Shown one piece after another: positions 43,532-52,494 of a DNA stretch of 54,080 nt (the first letter of the stretch is position 1; each line of letters opens with the position of its first letter). Under the pieces are notes generated by a model. It saw only the letters and a list, made by a program, of their open reading frames with translations. It had not been told where the DNA came from and did not search any database. This DNA comes from Sphingomonas echinoides ATCC 14820 (GTDB lineage Bacteria > Pseudomonadota > Alphaproteobacteria > Sphingomonadales > Sphingomonadaceae). The position numbers and the translations under genes were made by a program. The stretch lies in assembly GCF_000241465.1 (NCBI RefSeq), contig NZ_JH584235.1, forward strand, positions 3,352,385 through 3,406,464, written 5' to 3'.

Positions 43532-44608
43532 ATGACCAAGCCGATGCTGCTCGCGGAGTTCACGCGCCTGCCGTCGCCGACGCGGGCGAGCGTGCTCGAT
43601 GGCCTGTCGGGCGCGATCGATACGGTGGCGGAGGCCGCCCCCGTCCCGCAGTGTTTCCTGCGCTATCAATGGTATGCAGCGGCGCTGGAGGCCTATGGCG
43701 GCGCGGCGCGCACGATTGTGGTGGAAGACGATGACGAAGCGGTGATCGCTTTGCCGTTTGTCGGTGTTGGGCCAGCGCTGGCGCGCGTGGCGATGGTGCC
43801 GGGCTGTTATTGGCCGTTCCGCAGTTTTCCAATGCACGCGCGGGTAGCTCCGCGTGCGGTCGACGCGTTGCTCGACACGCTGGGGCGCTCGGTCAATGCG
43901 CTGCGGATCGGGCCGGTCTGCGACGGCGATGCATCGCTGGCGGGGGTGCTCGAGCGTGCCCGTGCGAAGGGCTGGGCGGTGCTCGATCGATTTGTCGCCG
44001 ATAGCTTCGTGCTAGATGTGACGCAGGAGGACTGGCCGCGCGGATCGACGCTGCGCAAGAACCGCTTTCATGAAAAGCACCTGGCCGACCATGGTGCGCT
44101 CGACTGGCGCTTTGTCGGTGCGGGGGAATGGGACGTTGCGTTCGACGCCTTCGCGCTGGTCGAGGGCCGGAGCTGGATCGGGGCGAAGACCGATGGGCGT
44201 GATGCCAAATTCACGCGCACCGGCCACGGCGCGTTCTGGCGGGCCGCTGCGCGCGATCCGGAGCTGGCGGGGATGATGTCGGCGGCGCTGCTGACGATCA
44301 AGGGGGTGCCGAGCGCCTTCTCCTTCGATCTGGATTGCGGCGCGACGCGCTATGCCATCGCCAACAGCTATGATCCTGCGGTCGCGCGGCATTCGCCGGG
44401 CAAGCTGCTCGCGTATCGCAATCTGGTGCGGGCAAAAGCGGCAGGTATTCGAACGGTGGATTGGGGCGCGGGCGACAGTGGCTACAAACAGACGCTCGGA
44501 GCGGTGCAAGGCCCGGCGCTGCGCGACTGGCTGCTGGTGCGACCGGGCATTTCGGCGGGCGTGGCGCGGCTGTTAAAAGGGCGGTGGTCCGCCAGCGGGC
44601 AGGGGTGA
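43532..44608 (+). CDS. GNAT-fold acetyltransferase-like protein (FemAB/CelD type)
   Basis: A 358-residue protein whose C-terminal half matches the Acetyltransf_6 (BioF2/CelD-like) fold: LRKNRFHEKHLADHG, FALVEGRSWIGAKTDG, FSFDLDCGATRYAIANSYDPAVARHSPGKLLAYRNLVRAKAAGIRTVDWGAGDSGYKQTLG. The SPGKLL and WGAGDSGYK segments are typical of the family, which acts on polysaccharide or peptidoglycan precursors. Substrate unassigned. The start is uncertain: ATGs at 43514 and 43532 both lack a good ribosome-binding site. Confidence 0.85.
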   Translation: MTKPMLLAEFTRLPSPTRASVLDGLSGAIDTVAEAAPVPQCFLRYQWYAAALEAYGGAARTIVVEDDDEAVIALPFVGVGPALARVAMVPGCYWPFRSFPMHARVAPRAVDALLDTLGRSVNALRIGPVCDGDASLAGVLERARAKGWAVLDRFVADSFVLDVTQEDWPRGSTLRKNRFHEKHLADHGALDWRFVGAGEWDVAFDAFALVEGRSWIGAKTDGRDAKFTRTGHGAFWRAAARDPELAGMMSAALLTIKGVPSAFSFDLDCGATRYAIANSYDPAVARHSPGKLLAYRNLVRAKAAGIRTVDWGAGDSGYKQTLGAVQGPALRDWLLVRPGISAGVARLLKGRWSASGQG

Positions 44609-44643
44609 GGGATCCCACGCGCCCTGCGCTGCGTTGAGGCGCG

Positions 44644-44916
44644 ATGAACGAACTGGCCGATCTTCAGGCACGGATGGAAGCGGCGGCGGCGGCGCTTGAT
44701 TTCGAGGAAGCGCGGCGGCTGCGCGATCGTATCAGCTTGCTGCGCGGCGGTGCCGATGCGGAGGCGGCACAGGCGGCCGATACCGCAGGGCTGACGCGAC
44801 AACAGCCAGGCGCGATGGGGCTTGGCTCCAGCCAACAGCGCCTTACCCCGCCACCTGGCTGGACGCCGCCGCCCAAGCCCGATCCAATGACCCAAGGGCG
44901 GTCGCGCAAGCGCTAA
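44644..44916 (+). CDS. Small UVR-motif protein
   Basis: A 90-residue protein. The N-terminal NELADLQARMEAAAAALDFEEARRLRDRISLLR is a UVR (UvrB/UvrC) interaction motif like the one at the end of UvrB in this window. The rest is low-complexity (TPPPGWTPPPKPDP) with a basic end. Such free UVR peptides occur elsewhere; a regulatory role in excision repair is only inference. It follows the GNAT-like gene by 35 bases. Confidence 0.8.
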   Translation: MNELADLQARMEAAAAALDFEEARRLRDRISLLRGGADAEAAQAADTAGLTRQQPGAMGLGSSQQRLTPPPGWTPPPKPDPMTQGRSRKR

Positions 44917-45250
44917 GGCGACGCGACTCAGCATCCTTAAAGCTGCTGCGTCCGCAAAAGGGCTGACACCTGAGCACGCCCTCAAGGACATGGCCGTCGG
45001 CGAGTAAACTTGGCCACCCTTGCCGCGCATTTCATGAAGATGTGCTGATTTTTCCGTAGAAATTCAGCAGTATAATTTAAAAATACTGGATACGTATCGC
45101 TTACAAGATAAGTCTGTGGAACGGAATGGGCGTGTCGGTCAGTCTTGTGTTTATCCTGTGGACTTGTGCAGTATAAGTGATGTAGTATTTAAGTTAATAT
45201 TGTGCGGTCGCAAATTTGTCGGTCCAGTGTGGCGTTGGTCAGGACTAAAC
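44917..45250 (+). other. AT-rich intergenic region upstream of the MASE1 kinase
   Basis: 334 bases without a recognisable gene. From 45030 on it is markedly AT-rich (for example TATAATTTAAAAATA near 45071). An inverted repeat TGCTGA/TCAGCA with complementary T/A flanks (45043-45069) could terminate the upstream UVR gene. TATAAT at 45072-45077 is a promoter-like -10 without a good -35. A frame continuing upstream of the kinase ATG exists but has no membrane-protein or PAS character, so I leave it out. Confidence 0.5.
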
Positions 45251-47674
45251 ATGGCATCCGCAATTTCCAGATCTAGCTTCTCCGCGGCGGTGCCGGGTTT
45301 GTGCGTTTTTTTTGGCGTGCTCTGCGGCAGTCTGTTATGGCAAATCTGGGGCCAGGTTTCGGGCACATCTCCGCCTTTATCGTTTTCGCTGGGTATTGCT
45401 GTCGCAGGGCTGATCCTCGTCGGCTTGCGATATTGGCCGATCGTGGCGATCGCCGCGATTGGGACCACGGTGCTCGCGGAACCCGCGCACCCCGTTCTGC
45501 AAAATGTTGTGCATGGTGCGGGCCTCACGCTGGGCGCTTTTACATCGGCGTTCATCATCGAGCGGTGCCGGATCCGGCCGAGTGATCTGCTCGACCCCAA
45601 GTCGGTGTGGGGCACCTTGGCTGCGGTCGTGGCCGGGACCGTCGCGGGTGCCGTTTCGGCGACTGCGGCGGTCATGCTGGTGGGCGGGCCGACGAGCTTC
45701 GTGGCGGGGGTTGAAGACCGTGCCGCGCGGTTCGGGCTAGGCTTGATCCTTGCCACGCCGCTGGTTCTGGCGTGGGCGGCGCGCCCGGCCGAGCGCTGGA
45801 CGCGGATCGAGTGGTGCGGTTTCGTTGCCTTGATGGCGCTTTGCGCCGCCGTGGCCGCTGCCGTCAATTTCGGGTCGGGCGCGACTTCGTTCGCCTGGGT
45901 GATGTTCCCGCTCATCATCGTTGCCTTGCGCTTCCATTTGCGCGGTGCCGCCACCTCCATGGTGATTGTCGCAGTCATCACGCTATGGGCTGCGGGGCAA
46001 AATGCGCCTCCCGCAATCGGGGAGCTGGCCAGCGGCCAAATGCGCCTGGCGCAATTTCTGGTCGCCGCAACCGCCGCGACGATGTTCGTGCTCGCCGCGA
46101 CCGCCGACAAACGCCGCGAACAGGAGCGCGCGCGCGATGCCGAGCAGCGCTATCGCGCCATTTTCGAACAGGCCGGCGTCGGCGTGGCCGTGCTGTCGGC
46201 CGATGGCGAGTATCTCGCCGCGAACGAACGCTACCTCGAGATCGCGGGATATGGCCGGGAAGAGCTGTTGGGAAGCCATTATACCGCGATCTTGGACGAT
46301 GCCGATGTGAGCGCCAGCCGTAACGTGCTGGCGCAACTCGCGCGCGATGACGCGCCGATCATCTCGCGCGATCTCCATATCCGGACCAGGGACGGCGATC
46401 AGCGGTGGATCCGCGCGACGTCGAGCAGGATTGTCGGGGCCGCAGGCGAGGTCGATCAAGTTGTCACCGTGGTTGAGGATATCTCCGAGCGGGTGAAGGC
46501 GGAGGTTGCGCTTGCCGAAAGTGAAAAGCGCTTCCGCCTGGCCCAGCAATATGCCGGCGTCGGCGTGTTCGACATCGACCTGACCGAAGAAAGCGCGCTG
46601 CACTCGCCCGAAAGCGCAGCGCTGTTCGGGGTGCCCTGGCATCCCGGTGCCTATCGTCTTCCCGACTTTGTCGACCGCGTCGGGCAATCGCAATTGCGCG
46701 AGATGCGCACAAAATTGTTCCGCTCCGCCGTCGACGAAGCGCCGTTCGAAATGACGCTGCGCGTTTGCATGCCCGATCGCCGGATCCGCTGGATCCGCTT
46801 GCATGGCCGGTATGATCCTTATGAGGAGCGCCCCCGTCTGCTCGGCCTGGTCCTCGATATTACGCGCGACGTTGAGGCCAAGGCGCAATTGCGCGACGCC
46901 AACGAGAAATTCCTGCGGGTCACTCGCCTGAGCGCGATGGGGGCGATGGCCTCGACCTTGGCGCATGAATTGAACCAGCCGCTATCGGCCATTACCAACT
47001 ATGTCGAAGCGGGACGCTACAAACTCTGTGAGGCCGACGCGGTCGATGCGACGCTGCTGTCGATCCTCGATTCCGCCCGCGATCAGGCGCTGCGCGCGGG
47101 CGACATCATCCGCAAGATGCGGGCCTTTGCGGTCAGCGGCGAAGTCGTGTTCGAGCGGGTGTCACTGGGGCCAGTGCTCGCCGCCGCGTGCGCGGGCGTG
47201 CAGCAACTCAAAATGGCGCACGATGTGACGCTGCTTTACCATCCCGTGCGACCCGACCTGCTCGTGGTCGGCGATCCGGTGCAGCTCGAGCAAGTGATGT
47301 CCAACCTGATCCGCAACGCGGTCGAGGCAACCGAGGGGTTGGCCCGCCGGGAAATCGTGGTGGCAACGCATATTCGTCAGCGCGACGTGCTGATCACGGT
47401 GTCCGACAGCGGGTGCGGTCTTTCGCAGGGCATGCTCGAAAACCTGTTTGCACCGTTCAGGACCAGCAAGGCGAACGGCACCGGTTTGGGGCTGGGTCTG
47501 CCGATCTGCCGCACTATTGTCGAAGCGCATGGCGGGAAATTGTGGGCGGAAAACAACCCGCAAGGTGGGGCAGTGTTCAGCCTCGTGCTGCTCCTGGAGG
47601 AGGGCTGGGCGCATCTCGGCAAAGGCGAGATCGCGTCCGAACGCTATGGGCAACGCGACGATCGGGCCGCCTAA
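45251..47674 (+). CDS. MASE1-PAS-PAS sensor histidine kinase
   Basis: An 807-residue hybrid membrane sensor: eight to nine membrane helices (about 10-285, with the MASE1 features WPxxAI, GLGLILATPLVL, FAWVMFPLIIVALRF), PAS1 (about 300-415), PAS2 (about 425-545), HisKA with His572 in AHELNQPLSAITNYV, and HATPase with NLIRNAVEA, SDSGCGLS and GTGLGLGLPIC. The AHELNQPL box is of the FixL/NtrB-like HPK4 type. MASE1 sensors respond to unknown envelope signals. There is no receiver domain and no adjacent regulator, so the partner lies elsewhere. The start is the first ATG before the membrane region. Confidence 0.92.
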   Translation: MASAISRSSFSAAVPGLCVFFGVLCGSLLWQIWGQVSGTSPPLSFSLGIAVAGLILVGLRYWPIVAIAAIGTTVLAEPAHPVLQNVVHGAGLTLGAFTSAFIIERCRIRPSDLLDPKSVWGTLAAVVAGTVAGAVSATAAVMLVGGPTSFVAGVEDRAARFGLGLILATPLVLAWAARPAERWTRIEWCGFVALMALCAAVAAAVNFGSGATSFAWVMFPLIIVALRFHLRGAATSMVIVAVITLWAAGQNAPPAIGELASGQMRLAQFLVAATAATMFVLAATADKRREQERARDAEQRYRAIFEQAGVGVAVLSADGEYLAANERYLEIAGYGREELLGSHYTAILDDADVSASRNVLAQLARDDAPIISRDLHIRTRDGDQRWIRATSSRIVGAAGEVDQVVTVVEDISERVKAEVALAESEKRFRLAQQYAGVGVFDIDLTEESALHSPESAALFGVPWHPGAYRLPDFVDRVGQSQLREMRTKLFRSAVDEAPFEMTLRVCMPDRRIRWIRLHGRYDPYEERPRLLGLVLDITRDVEAKAQLRDANEKFLRVTRLSAMGAMASTLAHELNQPLSAITNYVEAGRYKLCEADAVDATLLSILDSARDQALRAGDIIRKMRAFAVSGEVVFERVSLGPVLAAACAGVQQLKMAHDVTLLYHPVRPDLLVVGDPVQLEQVMSNLIRNAVEATEGLARREIVVATHIRQRDVLITVSDSGCGLSQGMLENLFAPFRTSKANGTGLGLGLPICRTIVEAHGGKLWAENNPQGGAVFSLVLLLEEGWAHLGKGEIASERYGQRDDRAA

Positions 47675-48351
47675 ATCCGCACGTAGCGGAAGTACCACAC
47701 CTCACGCCCCTGGCGGCGCGCCTTGCGTTCGTAGCGGGTTTCGGGCCAGTCCTCGGGGCGGGTCAGGAAGTCGGCGGCGGTGCGGGCGGTCCACACGAAA
47801 TCGCGCCGCTGGCCCATCACCATCATCGCCCAGCGGCAATAGGTCGGGTCGTCAGTGCCCAGGCGAAACTCCATGCCCGGCTTCAGCTTGGCCGCGATCA
47901 GGTCGAGCGGGCCGTGATTGATCATGCGGCGCTTGGCGTGGCGCGCCTTGCGCCACGGGTCGGGGTGCAACAGATAGACGCGCGATAGCGACGCATCGGG
48001 CAGCCGTTCGAGCACGTCGAGTGCATCGCCCATATGCAGGCGGACATTGTCGAGCGCTTCGTCGCGGACATGGCCCAACGCCCCGACCACGCCATTGAGA
48101 AAGGGTTCGCAGCCGATAAAGCCGGTGTCGCGCCGCGCCATCGCCTGGCCCGCGAGATGCTCGCCCGCGCCGAAGCCGATTTCGACTTCCAGCGGGCGGT
48201 CGCCGCCGAACAGGCGGGTCGCATCGAGCGGGCCATCGGCGGGCACGCTGATCTGCGGGAGCAGCGTCTCCACCAAATCGGCTTGCCCCAGGCGCAATTT
48301 ATGGCCCTGGCGGCGGCCATAGAGGCGGCGGGTGGTCATCGGATCGGTCAT
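47671..48351 (-). CDS. trmB: tRNA (guanine46-N7)-methyltransferase
   Basis: Adds m7G46 to tRNA. The 226-residue protein shows RRLYGRRQGHKLR at the start, motif I LEVEIGFGAGEHLA, GCEPFLNGVVG, the TrmB signature HPDPWRKARHAKRRM, and GTDDPTYCRWAM near the C-terminus. ATG at 48351 is chosen because the product then starts like other TrmBs. Its stop overlaps that of the convergent kinase by four bases. Confidence 0.95.
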   Translation of the reverse strand: MTDPMTTRRLYGRRQGHKLRLGQADLVETLLPQISVPADGPLDATRLFGGDRPLEVEIGFGAGEHLAGQAMARRDTGFIGCEPFLNGVVGALGHVRDEALDNVRLHMGDALDVLERLPDASLSRVYLLHPDPWRKARHAKRRMINHGPLDLIAAKLKPGMEFRLGTDDPTYCRWAMMVMGQRRDFVWTARTAADFLTRPEDWPETRYERKARRQGREVWYFRYVRI

Positions 48352-48419
48352 CGGCGCAGGCTCTAGCGAGCGCGCAGGCGGCTGCAAAGCGCCGTTTCTT
48401 CCGGAGGGGGTGGGCGCGG

Positions 48420-49172
48420 TCAGGCGGCGTGCGCGAGTTCGGGGCGCACGAGCCGCCCGATCTGCGGTCGCGCGAAATAATAGCCCTGCATGTAGCGCAC
48501 ACCGATGCCGCGCAATTTGTCATATTCAGCGCGCGTCTCGACGCCCTCGGCAATCACCTTCACGCCCAGTCGCGAGACCAGATGAAAGGTTTCCTCGACC
48601 ACCAGCCGCCGTGCCCAGCTGCCGCACAAACCGCGGATCAAATCGGGCTGGAGCTTGACGGCATCGGGCAGGAAGCGGCTCATCAGCGTCAGCCCCCAAT
48701 CGCCTGATCCAAAATCGTCGATGATCGTGGTCATGCCCATCTTGCGATAGGCGCGTGCGACGCGCTCCAGATGCGCATCGTCGAGCCGCTTGCACTCGCT
48801 GAATTCGAAGGTCAGCCGTTCCGGCGGGAACCCCGTTTCGCGCGCGGCGCGCAAGGTGCGCTCGCTATCGGCGACGGGATCCTCAATCGCCTCGGGCAGG
48901 AAGTTGATCGACAGCAACGCCCCGGAGGCGATGATTCCCGCATCGACGGCCTGGCGAATCGCGGCCACGCGGCATTGCTGGTCAAAGGCGTAGCGCGTTT
49001 CGGGCGTCACCCGCGCCAGCATTTCCGGGGCTCCTTCGCCATTGGGTCCGCGCACCAGCGCCTCATAGGCGCAGGTGCGATTGGCCACGACGTCCATGAT
49101 GGGCTGGAACGCCATGACGAGGTGAAAGTCATGCTCCTGCGCATCGGTTGGGCGTGCGTGTTGACCGGACAA
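48420..49172 (-). CDS. Stand-alone EAL-domain protein
   Basis: A 250-residue EAL protein: YEALVRG (the EAL glutamate), SINFLPEA (Asn), FEFSECKRLDD (Glu), IIDDFGSGDWGLTLM (Asp-Asp), VKLQPDLIRG (Lys present, but Gln where KxD has Asp) and AEGVET (Glu). The metal residues are there; the KxD change and the GDWG loop suggest weak or altered phosphodiesterase activity. No sensor domain is attached. The TTG at 49172 has GAGGAAG in front and no nearer ATG exists before residue 20. Confidence 0.87.
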   Translation of the reverse strand: MSGQHARPTDAQEHDFHLVMAFQPIMDVVANRTCAYEALVRGPNGEGAPEMLARVTPETRYAFDQQCRVAAIRQAVDAGIIASGALLSINFLPEAIEDPVADSERTLRAARETGFPPERLTFEFSECKRLDDAHLERVARAYRKMGMTTIIDDFGSGDWGLTLMSRFLPDAVKLQPDLIRGLCGSWARRLVVEETFHLVSRLGVKVIAEGVETRAEYDKLRGIGVRYMQGYYFARPQIGRLVRPELAHAA

Positions 49173-49390
49173 GAGACGCTTCCTCTGTTGACCCTTGTCT
49201 ATTGATAGACGCTACGCGGCCGTAACGGGTGCGGTGCGCGATGGTTATTTTCCCGCTAAGCCAGTGTGTGGCGGTGACAGGCCGGGCGGAGTAAACTCGA
49301 TATGGTTAATGCCAACTTCATTGGGAAAGCTAAGTATTGGTAGTATAAGAGAAGTATAGGATCATCGATATTGGCAACGGGGGCGTATCG

Positions 49391-50029
49391 ATGAAATTCA
49401 CTTATCTGGGCGGGGTGGTCCTCGCGTCGTGCGTCCCTGTGATGGCCGAGGCGCAATATACCGTACAATGGGCGGCTCCGGCTGCGGTAACCTCCACCAC
49501 GGCGTATTTACCGATGGGAACGCCGCTGCAATTGACCACGCGCACCGAGCTTAACACCAAGGACAATCATGCGGGCGACCGCTTCTATCTCGAAGTGGCC
49601 GAACCCCTCGTTTATCGCGGGCAAGTGGTGGTGCCGGTCGGGTCGATCGCGGTGGGCGAAGTGATGCGCGCCGAACGCAACGGCCATTTCGGCAAGCGCG
49701 GCCAGCTCGATATCCGGCTCGATTATGTGCAGACGCCAAACGGACCGATCCGCTTGTCGGGCCGCACCGCGCGGCAAGGGACCGGGCAGGGCGCGCTGGC
49801 AATTGGCGGTGCGCTGTTCATTTCCTGGCCGATGCTGTTCATTCACGGCACCAGCGGCAGGATGCCCGCCGAGACGGTGGTGACAGCCTACCTCGCCGAC
49901 GATCTGCGTTTCAACGTGCAGGCAGCCTCGACGCAAGCGGTGGCGGCCATGCCGGATAGCGAGCAACAGGCGCGCCGAGCGCCGCCCGCGCGGTTTGATC
50001 CGTCGGTTTTTTCGTCAAACCGACCGTAG
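49391..50029 (+). CDS. Exported protein, unknown function
   Basis: A 212-residue protein with a signal peptide (to about AEAQY). The mature part has strands YLPMGTPLQLTTRTELNTKDNHAGDRFYLEVAEPLVYRGQVVVPVGSIAVGEV and GHFGKRGQLDIRLDYVQTPNGPIRLSG, then a hydrophobic GALAIGGALFISWPMLF and the segment GTSGRMPAETVVTAYL. The pattern recalls exported beta-sandwich proteins often found near conjugation or type II secretion genes, but I assign no function. The gap 49173-49390 upstream holds an AT-rich promoter-like stretch only. Confidence 0.85.
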   Translation: MKFTYLGGVVLASCVPVMAEAQYTVQWAAPAAVTSTTAYLPMGTPLQLTTRTELNTKDNHAGDRFYLEVAEPLVYRGQVVVPVGSIAVGEVMRAERNGHFGKRGQLDIRLDYVQTPNGPIRLSGRTARQGTGQGALAIGGALFISWPMLFIHGTSGRMPAETVVTAYLADDLRFNVQAASTQAVAAMPDSEQQARRAPPARFDPSVFSSNRP

Positions 50030-50045
50030 GGGCTTAACCGCGGGG

Positions 50046-51125
50046 CTATTTCATCACCCCGCTATCAATCTGAATATCGCGCTTTTCGCCCCAGGTTGTA
50101 GCCTTGCTTGCGAAATGTTCCTTGCCGACGATTTTGAGGGCTTGATCGGGGGGCGGCAAGCGGTTGCGCGGGACGTAGCTGCCCGCCGCACCAACTTCAT
50201 ATTCGGTCACCGACCACGATGCCTTCGCTTTGGTGTCGAGCAGCGCCGAGAGCGTGTCGGGCTCGACCATCAGGCCGCGACCGGCATCCTGATAGGCGAT
50301 GAGATAGCGATCGGTGGTGCCAACCGGGCGATACACCCCGCTGCTGCCCATGCCGATCGAGGCGGCGAGGTCGCGGCACCAGGTCACCGGCGGTGGCGGA
50401 GGTTCATCCTTCGCCATCTTCTGCTTCTCGTCGGTCGATGCGCTCGACAGCAAGGCACCGAACAGCAGCGCGCTGCCCATCGCTTTGCTACGGTTGATCG
50501 GCTTGGCCTCCCCGGACAGAGCGAGCGCGGACGTACAATCCGCAACCGGTATGGCGGCGGGCTGTTGCGCAATCTTCTGTGGCCAGCCGAGCGCCGCCAC
50601 GACCCCGCGGATATGCGTTTCCAACGTCGCGCCGTCCAAGGTCTTCGACGAATAGCGCACCGAGACGTACCAGTCGGCCCCCAGTGGCATGAAGGCGATC
50701 GCCGTGCTGCGATACGGGCCCTTGCTGACGCTGTAGCTGTCGATCAAGCCGCTGGCAGTGCCCTGGCCGGGTGGCGTGAACGCGGTCGGCGTGTGCAGCG
50801 GCACCAGCCCGCCATAGATGTCGCGGTGGCTGGCCACCCAGTCGATCCGGTCGAACCACAGGGGCACCGATCCGCTGACATTGCGGAACACATAGACCGT
50901 CAGCGTTTCGCTATTGCTGGGATTGTCGAAACTCAGCGCCTCGTCGAGATCAGGGACGTAGGCGACCGCAGACGTGCGCTGCAAGCCATCGAGCGTGGTC
51001 GGAACCGACAGGCCGGAGGGTTTGTGGCGATAGGGCTCGGTCGCACCGAGCTTCAATTGCGGGGGCTGTTGGGCGATCGCGGGCGCAGCGACGCACAGCG
51101 CGATCGCAGCCAGTAGCAGGCGCAT
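50046..51125 (-). CDS. Exported protein, unknown function, with terminator-embedded RBS
   Basis: A 359-residue protein: signal peptide MRLLLAAIALCVAAPAIAQ, then a beta-rich domain (GATEPYRHKPSGLSVPTTLDGLQR, VYVFRNVSGSVPLWFD, YRSTAIAFMPLGADWYVSVRYSSKT) and an acidic/Pro-rich linker (KDEPPPPPVTW). Unknown family. Its only good ribosome-binding site, GGGGGAG six bases before the ATG at 51125, is the 3' arm of a hairpin that looks like the metK terminator, with the T-run as spacer. Confidence 0.8.
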   Translation of the reverse strand: MRLLLAAIALCVAAPAIAQQPPQLKLGATEPYRHKPSGLSVPTTLDGLQRTSAVAYVPDLDEALSFDNPSNSETLTVYVFRNVSGSVPLWFDRIDWVASHRDIYGGLVPLHTPTAFTPPGQGTASGLIDSYSVSKGPYRSTAIAFMPLGADWYVSVRYSSKTLDGATLETHIRGVVAALGWPQKIAQQPAAIPVADCTSALALSGEAKPINRSKAMGSALLFGALLSSASTDEKQKMAKDEPPPPPVTWCRDLAASIGMGSSGVYRPVGTTDRYLIAYQDAGRGLMVEPDTLSALLDTKAKASWSVTEYEVGAAGSYVPRNRLPPPDQALKIVGKEHFASKATTWGEKRDIQIDSGVMK

Positions 51126-51164
51126 GAAAAACTCCCCCGGAATCGCCAAGCGATTCCGAGGGAG
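51126..51164 (-). terminator. metK terminator that contains the RBS of the next gene
   Basis: On the minus strand, CTCCCTCGGAATCGC-TTG-GCGATTCCGGGGGAG (51164-51132) is followed by TTTTTC and then the ATG of the downstream gene. The stem (one internal mismatch region) and T-run have the form of an intrinsic terminator for metK. The 3' arm supplies the Shine-Dalgarno of the 50046-51125 gene. Confidence 0.75.
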
Positions 51165-51194
51165 CCTAAAGTGTCAGCGATTTACCGCAAGCTC

Positions 51195-52418
51195 TTACGC
51201 GACAGCGGCCTTCAGGGCGTCGACCAGATCGGTCTTTTCCCAGGTGAAGCCATCGGCATCGGGCTCGCGACCGAAATGCCCATAAGCGGCGGTGCGCTTG
51301 TAGATCGGGGCGTTGAGCTGCAGATGCTCGCGAATGCCCTTCGGCGTCAGGCGGACGAGCTGCGGCAGCACTTGCTCGATCTTGGCTTCGGTAATGCCCT
51401 CGGCACCGGTGCCATGCAGGTCGACATAGAGCGACAGCGGCTCGGCAATGCCGATCGCATAGCTGAGCTGGATCGTGCAGCGGCGCGCCAGGCCCGCTGC
51501 AACGACGTTTTTCGCCATGTAGCGCGAGACATAGGCAGCCGAGCGATCGACCTTGGTCGGATCCTTGCCCGAAAACGCGCCGCCGCCATGCGGTGCTGCG
51601 CCGCCGTAGGTGTCGACGATGATCTTGCGGCCGGTAACGCCCGCATCGCCGTCCGGCCCGCCGATTTCAAACGCGCCGGTCGGGTTGATGTAGATCTTGG
51701 TCGCGTCGGTAACGAAGCCCTCGGGCAGCGTCTCGGTCAGCACGCGCGAGACATAAGCGTGCAGTTCTTCGTACAGCGCCGGATCGGCATTGTCGCCCTG
51801 CAGGCAATAGCCCGCTTTATGCTGGGTCGAGACGACCAGCGCGGTCGCGCGCACCGGCACTTCATTCTCATATTCCAGCGTGACCTGGCTCTTGGCGTCG
51901 GGCTCCAGGAACGGTGCCGCGCCTGAGTGCCGGTCCGCCGCCATGCGCTCGAGGATCTTGTGGCTGTAATAGAGCGTCGCGGGCATCAGGCCCGGCGTCT
52001 CGTCGGTGGCGTAACCGAACATGATGCCCTGGTCGCCAGCGCCTTCGTCCTTGTTGGCACCTTCGTCCACGCCCATCGCGATTTCCGCCGACTGGCCGTG
52101 CAGATTGTTGTGGAAGGCGAAGGTTTCCCAGTGGAAGCCCGACTGTTCGTAGCCGATTTCCTTGACCGTGTTACGCACGGCCGCCTCGATCTCGGCGAGC
52201 GCACCCTCGGCCCATTCGCCATTTTCATACACGCCTTTGCAGCGGATTTCGCCGGCGAGCACGACCAGGTTGGTTGTCGTCAGCGTTTCGCACGCGATGC
52301 GCGCATAGGGGTCCTTGCTCAGGAACAGGTCGACCACGGTGTCGCTGATCTGGTCGGCGACCTTGTCGGGATGGCCTTCCGAGACCGACTCGGAGGTGAA
52401 GAGAAAACTGGAACGCAT
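51195..52418 (-). CDS. metK: S-adenosylmethionine synthase
   Basis: Makes SAM from methionine and ATP. The 407-residue protein has [17 protein letters not shown] at the start, the flexible-loop and active-site segment [56 protein letters not shown] and [27 protein letters not shown]. All catalytic and K+/Mg2+ ligands of the family appear to be present. It follows lnt on the same strand after 76 bases that contain a structured leader. Confidence 0.97.
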   Translation of the reverse strand: MRSSFLFTSESVSEGHPDKVADQISDTVVDLFLSKDPYARIACETLTTTNLVVLAGEIRCKGVYENGEWAEGALAEIEAAVRNTVKEIGYEQSGFHWETFAFHNNLHGQSAEIAMGVDEGANKDEGAGDQGIMFGYATDETPGLMPATLYYSHKILERMAADRHSGAAPFLEPDAKSQVTLEYENEVPVRATALVVSTQHKAGYCLQGDNADPALYEELHAYVSRVLTETLPEGFVTDATKIYINPTGAFEIGGPDGDAGVTGRKIIVDTYGGAAPHGGGAFSGKDPTKVDRSAAYVSRYMAKNVVAAGLARRCTIQLSYAIGIAEPLSLYVDLHGTGAEGITEAKIEQVLPQLVRLTPKGIREHLQLNAPIYKRTAAYGHFGREPDADGFTWEKTDLVDALKAAVA

Positions 52419-52490
52419 GTGTTGAGATCCTCAATGGTTGAGGAGAGCTTTGGCCGTTGCCATGCCTGATATAAAGCTTTCCTTATATGA
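52419..52490 (-). promoter_or_regulatory. Structured metK leader that can sequester the RBS
   Basis: Between lnt and metK, read on the minus strand. CCTCAA-CCA-TTGAGG (52443-52429) is a perfect hairpin whose 3' arm contains GAGG, the metK Shine-Dalgarno. A second hairpin, TGGC-AACG-GCCA (52462-52451), lies just upstream. The ATGG of the second and the CCAT loop of the first can also pair with each other, which would leave CCTCA free to bind TGAGG as a pseudoknot. A TATAAG -10-like box (52486-52481) would give a leader of about 60 bases. metK leaders in other alphaproteobacteria carry small SAM-sensing riboswitches that hide the RBS. Confidence 0.45.
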
Positions 52491-52494
52491 CGCC

